A stretch of DNA of 64,000 nucleotides from Streptomyces sp. NBC_00457 (lineage in GTDB: Bacteria; Actinomycetota; Actinomycetes; Streptomycetales; Streptomycetaceae), in assembly GCF_036014015.1 (NCBI RefSeq), contig NZ_CP107905.1, positions 10,664,001 to 10,728,000 of the forward strand, read 5' to 3'. The position numbers and the translations under genes were made by a program. Below are positions 17,657 to 26,276 of the stretch, in pieces. The notes below the pieces were generated by a model. It did not search any database. It saw only the letters and a list, made by a program, of their open reading frames with translations, and was not told the DNA's origin. The number at the start of each line of letters is the position of its first letter. The stretch's first letter is position 1.

Positions 17657-18349
17657 ATGGAACAACCATCGAATGTGGCACACCACCAGATGCCCGGGAG
17701 GATGGCCACCTGGCTGCGGAGGCGGGCAGGCCGGTGGGCGCGGTCGCCCAAGGCCGGGGTGCTGGTTGTGGTGGCGCTGCTGGCGACCGCCTTCGCCGTG
17801 ACACCCGCGCACGCGGACGACCCGGGGCTGAACTGCGCGCTCACTGCGACCGCCTCGATCACGGTCGCGCCATCACCAGTGGTGTTCGGGCAGAACGCCC
17901 AAGTGCAGTGGAGCGCCACCGGCGTGAACTGCTCCTCCGAGAACGCGTTGCAGATCAGCGGACCGGGCTTCAACCCGTCGACGGAGATCTTCCCGGTCGC
18001 CGGCGGTTCGCGGTCGGTGCCCATCGGCTTCACCGGCACCGCCACCTGGGACGTGACCGTGCTCGACCTGTCGTCGGACACTGGTTTTTCCAGGCACCTG
18101 GCATCCCTCACGGCCTCGGTCACCGGCGTCACCTTCGTCCCGGACCTGACCGGCGACACCCGGGCTCAGGCCAGGCAGGCGCTGTCGAACGCGGGATACA
18201 TGCTCGGCGGCGTGGGCAGTGCCGTCGACTGCAACAACGTACAAAGGGTGAGCAGTCAGAACCCCACCGCGGGTACCCCTCTGGTACGGGGGTCCTCGGT
18301 GTCGATCACGATCGGCACGACGCCCACGCCACCCAAAGTGTGCCCGTGA
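17657..18349 (+). CDS. Secreted PASTA-domain protein
   Basis: 230 residues. The N-terminal 55 residues are a long Arg-rich signal sequence ending AHA-DD. The middle (residues 60-150) is beta-rich and Ig-like, with one Cys pair. The C-terminus (residues 160-225) is a PASTA domain: VPDLTGDTRAQARQALSNAG ... SQNPTAGTPLVRGSSVSI, with two Cys at its ends. GGGGGA lies before ATG 17657. PASTA domains bind peptidoglycan fragments or other cell-wall ligands, so the protein probably sits in the wall or medium. A strong terminator follows. Confidence 0.85.
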   Translation: MEQPSNVAHHQMPGRMATWLRRRAGRWARSPKAGVLVVVALLATAFAVTPAHADDPGLNCALTATASITVAPSPVVFGQNAQVQWSATGVNCSSENALQISGPGFNPSTEIFPVAGGSRSVPIGFTGTATWDVTVLDLSSDTGFSRHLASLTASVTGVTFVPDLTGDTRAQARQALSNAGYMLGGVGSAVDCNNVQRVSSQNPTAGTPLVRGSSVSITIGTTPTPPKVCP

Positions 18350-18370
18350 CGGATCAACTGCCCTCCACAA

Positions 18371-18403
18371 GCGCCGGGACCGCGGAACTCGCGGTCCCGG
18401 CGC
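18371..18403 (+). terminator. Strong hairpin after the PASTA gene
   Basis: GCGCCGGGACCGCG, 5-nt loop GAACT, then its exact complement: a perfect 14-bp stem beginning 22 bp after the stop codon. Confidence 0.85.
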
Positions 18404-18703
18404 AGGCGTGTAAGGCCGCCTATGGTGCGCATGCGTCTCGCCGGAGCGGAGACACGGAGCCCGCCCCGGGGTGTCGACGAGCTGCAAACGGATTGTGGAC
18501 GGCCCTCGCCGCCTGTCCCGCCCGCAGGAACTGACTCGACAGGGATGGCCCGCACCGTGACCCGTGGACCAGCCCTTCGAGGCTCTTGGCCATCTTGACG
18601 GCTCACCGGCCATGCCCGTGCCGTCGCCGCAATCTCACTGACGGCCGGGCTGTCGGTGCCCACCCGTACCCTGTCGCCCAAGCACGTGCGACAGGAGGGC
18701 AAT

Positions 18704-18865
18704 GTGGCCCGCAGCGGGATCAATAAACGCGAGCTGGATAAGTGGACGGACAGCCTTGCTAAGGAGGCCAAGAAGACAGCCTGGAGCGCGCCCAACGACG
18801 GCACCCTGCTCGTATGTCTGCACAGCTCGATGCCACCGTCAGCGCGCTTTCCGGCGGTGAGTTGA
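18704..18865 (+). CDS. Short protein starting VARSGINKREL, probably truncated
   Basis: GTG 18704 follows CAGGAGGGCAAT, a good ribosome site. The first 30 residues (VARSGINKRELDKWTDSLA) look like the N-terminus of a helical Streptomyces protein, but from about residue 33 the sequence loses that character and stops at 53 residues. It runs into the truncated minus-strand gene from 19032, so the two were probably joined by a deletion. Confidence 0.45.
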   Translation: MARSGINKRELDKWTDSLAKEAKKTAWSAPNDGTLLVCLHSSMPPSARFPAVS

Positions 18866-19032
18866 CCGAGAGCAGCGGCTATCTGGACCGGTTGCTGCTC
18901 GGCGATCTGCTGGTCGCGTGCCCAGCGCATGCGGTTGCTGCGGCTGCTGAGCACTGTGCCGGTCACCACGCCGATCAGCGTGGCGGCCACCCCGCCCACA
19001 GTGGTGACGGTGATCCTCCAGTCCAGTGACAT
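18840..19032 (-). pseudogene. N-terminus of a membrane protein, 3' end lost
   Basis: GGGGGAG precedes ATG 19032. The start, MSLDWRITVTTVGGVAATLI with one TM segment and then SRSNRMRWARDQQIAEQQ, matches the common one-TM, long-helix proteins of Streptomyces. Coding character ends around 18840, where the plus-strand gene from 18704 arrives head-on. The frame continues without a stop but no longer looks like protein. Confidence 0.5.
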
Positions 19033-19139
19033 CCAACTCCCCCTCGTGGCTGTCGTACTGGACGACTCTGCCCTCCGCGCTTGTGGGGGTATACGGAGGA
19101 GTCTGCGCAACGGCGGCCTTTCGGCCACCCCACGGTGGA

Positions 19140-19255
19140 GGTCAGCCGATAACACGGCGGCGGGCCACGGGCTGCCGGAGAGAAGGGTGAGCACTGCCGC
19201 GGAGACGGCAACATGGACGGCCAGTAGGAGGATCACGGCCGCGCGCAGGCTGACC
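19140..19255 (-). pseudogene. Small hydrophobic segment, possible gene fragment
   Basis: The minus strand reads LRAAVILLLAVHVAVSAAVL then TLLSGSPWPAAVLSA, like the small two-TM proteins common in Streptomyces genomes, but it lacks a start with a ribosome site and loses its second half. It lies directly upstream of the truncated gene at 19032. Confidence 0.3.
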
Positions 19256-19531
19256 AGCGGCTCCTGGGTGCGGTCGCATGCGGGGTTTATGGCGCTCCGA
19301 GGCGGCCAGCGTGCCCACTCGTGGCCGAGGTGCCGCTGCCGCCCACTCCGAGCGGCCCGCCGGACAACGCGCTCGGCCACGCCCCCATGGTCGCGTCCCT
19401 CGGGCTGCTGCAGCTGGGGCAGTGGTGGTTCCAGGAGCATTACGACTGCTTCGACGAGACGTACGGGACATCGCTGCCTCCACGGCCCGGCGGTGCGCCC
19501 TGGACTGCTACCACCCTGCTACCATGCTGGT

Positions 19532-19789
19532 GTGACTTCCACGAAGAAGCAGACACAGGTCCGGCTGGACGAGGACGTCCTCGCGGCTGGCAAGGCCGCC
19601 GCGCACGCCCGTCGGCTCGACTTCAACAAGTACGTGGAGCGCCTCATCATCGAGGACACCACGGGCGCCCGCGCCGCCGGCATGGCGGCCGCCCAGCGCC
19701 TCATCGACGAGCACGGCACATTCCTCGACGATCTGGAGCGGCAGCTCGACGCGCCGTACGCCGACCCGCAGTCGGGCGCCGCCGCGTGA
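19532..19789 (+). CDS. Antitoxin of a Fic/Doc-type toxin-antitoxin pair
   Basis: 85 residues. N-terminal KKQTQVRLDEDVLAAGKAAA is a ribbon-helix-helix-like DNA-binding element, and the C-terminal helical part would bind the toxin. The GTG start has TACCAT at the -10 position 7 bp upstream and no ribosome site, so the transcript is probably leaderless. The stop overlaps the toxin start by 4 bp (GTGA), the usual coupling of such pairs. Confidence 0.75.
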   Translation: MTSTKKQTQVRLDEDVLAAGKAAAHARRLDFNKYVERLIIEDTTGARAAGMAAAQRLIDEHGTFLDDLERQLDAPYADPQSGAAA

Positions 19790-20157
19790 TCCTGCACGTC
19801 GACGAATCCTGGATCCTCGAAGTAGCGGAACGGGCCGGCCACCACGACCCCAGCGTCGACGACTACGGCGTCCCCATCGCTGCCGTCGCCCGCCACCGCG
19901 GCGAACTCCTCGACACCCCTGTCTACGACGGCGCCTACGCCCGCGCCGCCGCGCTGGTGCACACCCTGGGCCGCTGCCGCTGGCTGGAGCGCTCCAACCT
20001 CACCGTCGCCTGCGCCGTCGCCGTCATGTACCTCGAGGCCAGCAACATCCCCGTCAACCCCACCCGCGAACAACTCACTGCGCTCGCCCACGAGCTGAAC
20101 AACCCGCGCTGCACCGCAGGCCGGATCACCTCCTTCCTGCGCACCTGGAAACCTTGA
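19786..20157 (+). CDS. Fic/Doc-like toxin
   Basis: 123 residues, close to the size of Doc. Streptomyces relatives start ILHVDESWILEVAE and carry a central helix equivalent to the Fic active site. Here that segment reads RSNLTVACAVAVMYLEASNI. The classical HPFxDGNKR signature is not recognisable, in particular the His and the GNKR loop, so AMPylation/kinase activity may be lost or altered. Overlap with the antitoxin gene supports function as a unit. Confidence 0.65.
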   Translation: MILHVDESWILEVAERAGHHDPSVDDYGVPIAAVARHRGELLDTPVYDGAYARAAALVHTLGRCRWLERSNLTVACAVAVMYLEASNIPVNPTREQLTALAHELNNPRCTAGRITSFLRTWKP

Positions 20158-20286
20158 TCCCGATCCGGGTGGTGATCGCCTCAGGCCACCGCGGCTCAGT
20201 GGGCCGGGGGAGAGTGGCGGCGTCGCTCGCGCTGATTGCCCGGCACGGCGCCACCAGAGGCCTCGCGACGTCAGTCAGGCCGCGCG

Positions 20287-20661
20287 TCAGCACTCCCCGC
20301 GCCACGTGACTCCCGTGATCACGACGCCTGGGGAGACATTGCCGCTGTACGTGCCGGGGCCGGGGTTGTAGTGGACGCAGAACTTGTCCTGCAGCCCCTG
20401 CCAGTCGTAGTGGATGTCGACGTGGTCGTAACCGGGGGACGGGTAGCCGTTGTTGAAGAACGACTGGTAGTACGCCCACCCGCTCCAGTTCCCCGCGGTC
20501 CGCACCACCATGGGGCCTGTGCGGTCCGGACCCTGCCAGGCACAGAAATAGCCCCGGGGGCAGCCCGGCGGGTCCGGTTCGGCCGAGGCGCTGGGCGCGG
20601 AAGCGAAGACCGCCGCGACGGCGGCGGAGACGGCGGCGATGCTCACAGTACGAACGCGCAT
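20287..20661 (-). CDS. Secreted peptidase inhibitor family I36-like protein
   Basis: 124 residues: signal peptide to ASA-EP near residue 28, then a Cys- and aromatic-rich beta domain. The motif GCPRGYFCAWQGPDRTGPM is typical of the I36 (SMPI-like, beta-gamma crystallin fold) family, and two further Cys are at FCVHY and at the C-terminus. GAGGAC lies before ATG 20661. Likely role: extracellular metalloprotease inhibition; not proven by sequence alone. Confidence 0.8.
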   Translation of the reverse strand: MRVRTVSIAAVSAAVAAVFASAPSASAEPDPPGCPRGYFCAWQGPDRTGPMVVRTAGNWSGWAYYQSFFNNGYPSPGYDHVDIHYDWQGLQDKFCVHYNPGPGTYSGNVSPGVVITGVTWRGEC

Positions 20662-20849
20662 GACTGGTCCTCGAAACCTGTTGCCGTGGTCGGTGGTGGT
20701 CGTGCTGTGCGGCCGGGTGGGGGAGGCGGGCGGCCTGCGTCGGCCTGCCCGCCTCCCCGGTCCGCACGTGCGGTGATGCATATGGCACCGCGGTGTTTCC
20801 GCTGTGTCATATGGCGGTGTCGACCGCCTTGGCGGACTGCCGTTGTGTG

Positions 20850-21155
20850 TCAGCAGTCCCCGACGTAGTGGGCGAAGTCGATGTCGTCGGTACTGCCGAG
20901 GTTGGTCTCACCCGGTCCGACGCATTGGTAGCGTTCGGTCGTGGTCCAGTCCAGATCGATCTCGATGATGATGCGATTGGTGCCGCAGTGGCCGTAGTAG
21001 GCGGTGCCCCCCGCCTCGTAGTAGCCGCATGCCATGGCGGAGACGTCTCCCGCGGGCGCGGCCTGGGCGGTTGAGGTGAGCGCCGTGCCGGCGAGGGCAA
21101 CGGCGCTGACGACGGCCGCGGCGATGCGCAGCGGACTGCTGACTTTCTTACCCAT
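20850..21155 (-). CDS. Small secreted DUF6355-like protein
   Basis: 101 residues with a clear signal peptide (cleavage after AQA) and a mature domain with four Cys: MACGYYEAGGTAYYGHC and YQCVGPG ... YVGDC. This pattern matches the DUF6355 natural-product-associated family. AAGGAG precedes ATG 21155. It is divergent from the LysR-type gene at 21446, so that regulator may control it. Molecular function unknown. Confidence 0.65.
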   Translation of the reverse strand: MGKKVSSPLRIAAAVVSAVALAGTALTSTAQAAPAGDVSAMACGYYEAGGTAYYGHCGTNRIIIEIDLDWTTTERYQCVGPGETNLGSTDDIDFAHYVGDC

Positions 21156-21445
21156 GAAACTCCTTGACGACTGGTCCAACGGAACGATGTCCAGCTGGTG
21201 ATGCTCTTCTCCTGTGGCGAGCACCGGTGTCGAGGCCGGGGCACGGGGTGCCGGAGGAACACGTGCGACATGCGAGATGCCCGGCAGACAGTGCCTGTTG
21301 CCGTCGTGCGGACATTGCAAGGACATCGCCCGTGTCCGCCGGTTCCTCCGGCGTTTCGGGCGACATCAGAAGGATGCAGGAGGGGGCCATGGTTGTCAGC
21401 GGGTTCGATCATGGAGATTCCTCGCCACACGATAAGGAGGACGTT

Positions 21446-22390
21446 ATGGCGCCAGGCAGGGGGGCCAGAGCGAGGCTCGTGGGCGCCGCGGAACCCAGCG
21501 TTCACCAGTTACGGCTGTTTCTGACGCTGGGCGAGGAGCTGCACTTCGGCCGCGCCGCGGCGCGCGTGTTCATCTCCCAGTCCGCTCTCAGCCAGCAGAT
21601 CCGCGACCTGGAGAAGCGGCTGGAGGTGCAACTCTTCCGCCGTACCAGTCGCACGGTCGAACTCACCACGGCCGGAGAGGCGCTGATTCCCGAAGCCCGG
21701 AAGGCCGTCGCGGGCATCGACCGGCTCCGCCGTGTCGCCGGTGCGCAGTCCCGTCAGCTCTCCGCCAGGCTCACCGTGGGAACCATCGGGGCCGAGGCCG
21801 CCATGCCGCACACGCGGGCCGTCCTGCGGATTCTGAAGGAACGGCAACCCGGGATGGAGATCCAGGTGGTCACTCCGAACTTCGTCGACCACATCGATGC
21901 ACTCTTCCGTCAGGAAGTCGATGTGGTCTTCCTGCGCCCGCCCGTTCCGGACGGTATCGAGACCCATCACCTGGCCTCCGAACCACGGGTGGCCTGCCTG
22001 CCCGCCGACGACCCCCTGGCCGCCCTGCCGCGGGTCGCGCTGGAGCAGCTCGCCGACCGTCCCGTGGTCCGCATGCCACCGCGATTACCTCGGGTGTGGC
22101 GGGACTTCTGGGCGGTGGACCCACGCCCCGACGGCAGCCCCGTGAAGTACGGGCCGGTCGTCCCCGACATGGAAGCGCTGCTCCACACCGTGGCCGCCGG
22201 CGAGGCCATGTGCTTCCTCCCCGCCGCCGCCCGTGACTTCTTCCCCCGCCCCGGCGTCCGGTACGTGGACGTCGCCGGACTGTCCCCGTCCGCCTCGTCG
22301 TTGGCCTGGCTCGCCGCCCGCCGTAACGCGCCCACCATCACCGCCGCCCGGTACGCCGCCCGTACGTACTCCCAGCACCCTGGCCACTGA
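21446..22390 (+). CDS. LysR-family transcriptional regulator
   Basis: 314 residues. The N-terminal winged HTH is QLRLFLTLGEELHFGRAAAR ... SALSQQIRDLEKRLEVQLF, the LysR signature. The C-terminal 200 residues form the periplasmic-binding-like effector domain. AAGGAGG lies 6 nt before the ATG. A divergent small secreted gene is 290 bp away; LysR proteins often regulate the divergent neighbour. The ligand is unknown. Confidence 0.92.
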   Translation: MAPGRGARARLVGAAEPSVHQLRLFLTLGEELHFGRAAARVFISQSALSQQIRDLEKRLEVQLFRRTSRTVELTTAGEALIPEARKAVAGIDRLRRVAGAQSRQLSARLTVGTIGAEAAMPHTRAVLRILKERQPGMEIQVVTPNFVDHIDALFRQEVDVVFLRPPVPDGIETHHLASEPRVACLPADDPLAALPRVALEQLADRPVVRMPPRLPRVWRDFWAVDPRPDGSPVKYGPVVPDMEALLHTVAAGEAMCFLPAAARDFFPRPGVRYVDVAGLSPSASSLAWLAARRNAPTITAARYAARTYSQHPGH

Positions 22391-23001
22391 CCCGCCGCAC
22401 ACTCCGGTGCTTCGGGACAGGGCACCCTGAAGGCGGCACTGGCCGGGCCGGCACCGCCCTGTTGTCAGTGCCCGCGTCTAGCGTTGTGCCGGCGGGATGG
22501 CCCAGCGGCGGAGGCGAACAGTCGACGAATCAGGCATCGCGGTGGTCCTGCTCTCACGGCGACTTCACCTCGCGCGGACTCCTCAACCGGCAGTACGGGG
22601 GCTCCCTCCGCAAGGGCATTGCCGCCTCTCCTGCTGGCAGCCACGTGCTGCTGTTCAACCGGGAGGTGGTCAGCATCAGCTCTGGCAGTGTTCACGTCAC
22701 GCACTATGCCTTCCACCTTGCCCATCGGCCGCCCGGGTGACCGATGACCGGACCGGTCTTGGTCGGGCCGTGTCGGGCGAGAGGGGAACCTCCGACCATT
22801 CCGTCTCTAGCGGCGTCCACGGCTGGTCAGCCGGTCACCGGGTCAAGGTCGCCCTCCGTCTGGTGTCCGGAGTCGAGTTCCTGACGCAGGTCTAGGAAGC
22901 AGCGCATCGGCGGTCTGCGGATGTCGAGAACGTGCCACCGGCTCCGTCCCAGGGACATCAGCGGCCACCATCGGCCGCACGAGGAAGAAGGAGGAACCGG
23001 C
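22391..23001. other. 610 bp without a supported gene
   Basis: No frame here shows a start with a ribosome site and coherent composition. The last 60 bp hold the leader of the VOC gene, with GAAGGAGG before its ATG. Confidence 0.4.
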
Positions 23002-23442
23002 ATGGCGATTCAGCGGATGGACAACGTCGGCATCGTCGTCGAGGACATGGATGCCGCCATCGCGTTCTTCGTGGAACTCGGTATGGAGCTGGAGGGCAGG
23101 GCGGAGGTCGAGGGCCCAGTCGCCGACCAGTGCACCGGACTCGACGGCGTCCGCTGTGACATTGCGATGGTCCGGACCCCGGACGGTCACAGCCGACTCG
23201 AGCTGGCGAAGTACCGCAGCCCCGCGGTGATCAGCGCCGGGCCGCGCAACCGGCCGCACAACATTGCGGGCACGCACCGTGTCATGTTCGCCGTCGACGA
23301 CCTCAAGGACACCGTTGCCCGCCTGCGCCCGCACGGCGCCGAACTCGTCGGCGAGATCGCCCGGTTCGAGGACAGCTATCTGCTCTGCTACGTCCGCGGC
23401 CCGGAGGGCATCATCGTCGGACTGGCCGAGCAACTGCGCTGA
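23002..23442 (+). CDS. VOC-family (glyoxalase/bleomycin-resistance fold) protein
   Basis: 146 residues with two beta-alpha-beta-beta-beta modules: MDNVGIVVEDMDAAIAFFVE opens the first, THRVMFAVDDLKDTVARL the second, and YVRGPEGIIVGLAEQL ends it. Candidate metal ligands are Glu in SRLELA and Glu in GPEG. GAAGGAGG lies before the ATG. A coupled, truncated PPOX-type gene follows 18 bp downstream. Substrate unknown. Confidence 0.88.
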   Translation: MAIQRMDNVGIVVEDMDAAIAFFVELGMELEGRAEVEGPVADQCTGLDGVRCDIAMVRTPDGHSRLELAKYRSPAVISAGPRNRPHNIAGTHRVMFAVDDLKDTVARLRPHGAELVGEIARFEDSYLLCYVRGPEGIIVGLAEQLR

Positions 23443-23460
23443 GAAGGAGGAACCGAGCCA

Positions 23461-23678
23461 TGCAGCTGAACGAGATCATCGAGGTTCTGAACCGTCCGAT
23501 CAGCTGGGAGCTGCTGGCCCGTGACGTGACCCGCCTGCCTACGCCGCGCTTTCGCACCGAAACAGGAAACGGGAGACCAGTTGTGATCGAGACGATTCGG
23601 CCTGCGCTCAAGGGTGCTGCGTCGCAGCCGGGCACCGCGTCCTGCGGGCCCAGCAGCCGGATGGGGTGCGGCTGCTGA
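23461..23678 (+). pseudogene. Truncated pyridoxamine-phosphate-oxidase-fold gene
   Basis: GAAGGAGG and ATG follow the VOC gene closely. The first 27 residues, MQLNEIIEVLNRPISWELL then ARDVTRL, match the start of a Streptomyces PPOX-fold/FMN-binding family. After about 23545 the text is unrelated and stops. The flavin domain is gone, so a deletion or insertion removed most of the gene. Confidence 0.65.
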
Positions 23679-23684
23679 GTGGCT

Positions 23685-24335
23685 TCAGCGGTCGGCGCCT
23701 TCGGGCTGCTCCTCGGCCGGAAGCGCAGCTGTCGGCTCCGGTGCCTCGGGGGAGGTGTAGAAGACCGAGCGGCCCTGCTTAGTGCGCTGAGCCAGGCTCT
23801 TGGCCACGAGCCCTTCGAGGGTGACGCGCACGACCTTGGGCTTGATTCCGCGCTCGGGATGGGCCTGGCTGAGCGCGGTGGAAATTTCCACCGCGGAGCG
23901 CGGTTCGCCCTGCTCGGTGAGGTGGCGTCGGATGAGTTCCACCAGGGTGGGCTGTGTTGTCTTCGCGGCGGCCGCAGCCTTGACCGGGGGCTTCTTGGCG
24001 GCGGACTTCCTGGCCGTCGGGCTTCCCTGCGCGGCCGTGGTCCTCCTGGCTTTCGGCTTGCCAATCTGCCCGGCGTCGGTCTTCTTCCGGGGAGAGGGCA
24101 CTGCGGCGCTCTCGGGCGCGGCCGCGGGCTCAGCCGGTGCTTCCGGGATGCCGAGTGCCTGTTGCATGTTCACCAGCACGGTGTGGTCCTGCTGCAGGGC
24201 GGACAGTTGCTGCTGCAGGGCGGTGATTTCCGCACCGATGCGTTCCTGCTCCTTGAGGTTGCGCTCAAGGTCGCCGGTCACCTGGGCGATGTAGTGCGAT
24301 GTCAGTTCAGTGGTGGTGGTCGTGCTCTCGGACAT
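23685..24335 (-). CDS. Coiled-coil protein with C-terminal winged helix
   Basis: 216 residues. Residues 10-60 form a coiled coil (LTSHYIAQVTGDLERNLKEQ ... LQQQLSALQQDH), followed by an Ala/Lys/Pro-rich linker like a histone H1 tail, then a winged-helix module (TLVELIRRHLTEQGEPRSAV ... KVVRVTLEGLVAKSLAQR). AAAGGG precedes the ATG. The layout suggests a DNA-binding regulator or nucleoid protein. Similar proteins are widespread in Streptomyces; role unknown. Confidence 0.75.
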   Translation of the reverse strand: MSESTTTTTELTSHYIAQVTGDLERNLKEQERIGAEITALQQQLSALQQDHTVLVNMQQALGIPEAPAEPAAAPESAAVPSPRKKTDAGQIGKPKARRTTAAQGSPTARKSAAKKPPVKAAAAAKTTQPTLVELIRRHLTEQGEPRSAVEISTALSQAHPERGIKPKVVRVTLEGLVAKSLAQRTKQGRSVFYTSPEAPEPTAALPAEEQPEGADR

Positions 24336-24641
24336 GGTGTTGACCCTTTCTCGGCTTGCGGCCGTGGTACAGGCTCTGCGGGACGGCTTCATGCCGTGCC
24401 GCATCCTCTTGGTTTGTGCTGGCGGCGCTGCAGGGGCGCCGTTGCTGCCGCAAGGTGCCTGGTGTTGAGATAGTACGGACAGGCGGAGCCGGTTGTTCCT
24501 CTCGCGTGATGCCCTCTGCCCGGGGCCAGCCTCAAAGCAGCGGGTCTGGTACCTGCCTGGCCCTACCGCAGGGCCGGTTCGTACACGGGGCTGGGGCACT
24601 TGCCAGAACGCATCGTCGGTCTCCCGGTTGTGATGCCAGGC
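24336..24641. other. Intergenic stretch up to the IS5-family element
   Basis: About 300 bp between the start of the coiled-coil gene and the right inverted repeat of the IS. It holds the promoter region of that gene; no other feature is apparent. Confidence 0.4.
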
Positions 24642-24775
24642 CTTACTGGCCCTAACAAAGCCTCTGGACGTGCCGGTGGGTGATCAGGCAGACGGCAAGT
24701 CCGAGAAAGGCCTCGTGGATGTCGTCGCGTCGTTCCCAGCGGATCCGTAAGCGGCGGAAACCGTGCAGCCAGGAG

Positions 24776-25476
24776 GACGGGTCGGCCGCGCGGCGAGGTG
24801 TCTGCCGTGGCAGGTCCTTTTCCGCGCGGCCTCCCGCCGAACCGGACGTGATGGTTTCCCGATCATCCGGCTCTCCAGTGACGACAGCGTGAGCGATTCA
24901 GGCTGCTCGCGCAGGACACACAACGCCGTTGCGGCGATCTGCATTTCGCATACCTCCCGGGTCTGAGTGTCCGAGTCACCTGGCCCCCTTCGCCCTGTGG
25001 ACGGCTTTCCCGTCCTCCCCGGCCGGTCGTTACTCCGGCGACTACTACGGGGCCTCCGTCGCCATAGGACTCGCGTCCCGTAGGCGATCCCACGTTCGTC
25101 TCTGTCTGTACGTTCTAGCGCGACGTAGGCGTCCCACTCATCTCCTTGAATGTCCTCGCTGGGCATCGCTCCGCACGCCGGAGGTGCACGAGGGCACGAT
25201 CGAACCCCGTGCAGAGTGCGGCACCGGTTTCAGCTGTCCTTCCGGCGGATGAGAACTTGCATCTGCTGGAGATTGGGCTTCAAACAATCCAGTCTTCGCC
25301 ATATCGCGCGGGCCTCCCCAGCACACCGTCTCTGACAACTGAGCCCAGTTGCTGGTTTGCTGACATGCTGTTGTCCCCTTCACCTTTCGGATCCAGGTAA
25401 GTCATCGGGCCCAGGAACCTCCTTCCGAGTTCCTCCCGGCTGAGCCGGGAATACAACAGAGCGCCTCGTGGCGCAC
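24776..25476 (-). ncRNA. Group II intron lacking its reverse-transcriptase ORF
   Basis: The segment starts with GTGCGCC, the classic 5' end of bacterial group II introns, at the point where the transposase frame breaks. Domain V is a 35-nt hairpin at 24839-24873: 8-bp GAGCCGGA/TCCGGTTC stem with the AGC triad, a CG bulge and a GAAA loop. A domain VI-like stem (GGCCGCGCGG/CCGCGCGGCC) follows. A start MQIAATALCVLRE at 24944 resembles the N-terminus of intron maturases, but the ORF then runs straight into domain V, so about 1.2 kb coding for the reverse transcriptase is missing. The 3' border is uncertain by about 10 nt. Confidence 0.8.
24839..24873 (-). ncRNA. Group II intron domain V (catalytic hairpin)
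   Basis: On the minus strand: stem GAGCCGGA paired to TCCGGTTC, then TGAT paired to ATCA with a 2-nt CG bulge on the 3' side, and GG-GAAA-CC closing with a GNRA tetraloop. The AGC catalytic triad is at positions 2-4. This is the most conserved part of group II introns. Confidence 0.85.
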
Positions 25477-26276
25477 ATCGTCCGCTCAACGACCCAGCGG
25501 AAGGTGCCCAGTCCCGTCCCGTGCGGCTGGCCACGCTCGGCGATCGCGGGCGTGATGCCGCGCTGCCGCAAGAGCCGTCGGTACTTGTCGTGGTCGTAGC
25601 CGCGGTCGGCGAAGAGCATGTCCGGCCGTCTGCGCGGCCGACCGACGACTCCGGCCACTGCCGGGATCTTGTCCAACAGGGGCAGTAGTTGTGTGACATC
25701 GTTGCGGTTTCCGCCGGTCAGAGACACCGCGAGCGGGATCCCTTGGCCGTCGGTGATGATGTGGTGTTTGCTGCCCGGGCGTGCGCGGTCGACCGGGCTG
25801 GGGCCGCTTTTGGGCCCCTGCGTGCGGCCCGGACGTGGGAAGAGTCGATCACCGCCCGCGACCAGTCCAGCTGGTTCTTCGAGCGCAGCTTGTTCAGCAG
25901 TAGCTGGTGCAGTTGGCCCCACACGCCGGCCTCGTTCCAGGCCGCCAGGCGGCGCCAGCACGTCATGCCCGAGCCGAAGCCCAGTTCCTGCGGGAGGTAC
26001 TCCCACTGGATGCCGGTGTGCAGGACGAACAAGATCCCGCACAGGGCTTGACGATCGGGCACTCGAGGTCTGCCCTCGACCTGCTTCGGGGGCGGCTCGG
26101 GCAGCAACGGCTTGATGAGCGACCACAGTTCATCCGACACGATCCAGGGTCGTGACTGACGCTTCCCCATGCCCACATCAACGAACGATCAAGCGGACAG
26201 TCACATGAACAACCCGCTTTTGTTAGAGCCAGTAAGCGCGTCTGGAGGCGCGGGCGGCATCTTGCGCCTGGCAGCT

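Larger units (their letters stand above)
24652..26170 (-). pseudogene. IS5-family transposase gene split by the intron
   Basis: Frame A starts MGKRQSRPWIVSDELW at 26170 and covers the N-terminal domain and first catalytic Asp region (AVIDSSHVRA). Near 25795 the text continues in the next frame (SKHHIITDGQGIPLAVSL ... FADRGYD), as in IS427-group elements that frameshift; the local CCCAAAAGC could be the slip site. Frame B breaks off at RWVVERT (25477). Its missing end, WLHGFRRLRIRWERRDDIHE to HRHVQRLC and TAG, is found at 24775-24652. Joined exons plus a -1 shift keep one frame. The gene is intact only if the intron splices. Confidence 0.8.
24642..26237 (-). mobile_element. IS5-family element (copy A) interrupted by a group II intron
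   Basis: Inverted ends: TTACTGGCCCTAACAAAG at the right end (near 24643) and TTACTGGCTCTAACAAAA on the other strand at the left end (near 26235). Inside is a two-frame transposase (26170 to 25477, then 24775 to 24652). The 701-bp segment between those parts carries group II intron hallmarks. A second, partial copy of the element lies at 30245-30716. Confidence 0.8.

Noticed and set aside
22462..22740. Frames on both strands between LysR and VOC genes
   Set aside because: No ribosome site, overlapping on both strands, no motif.
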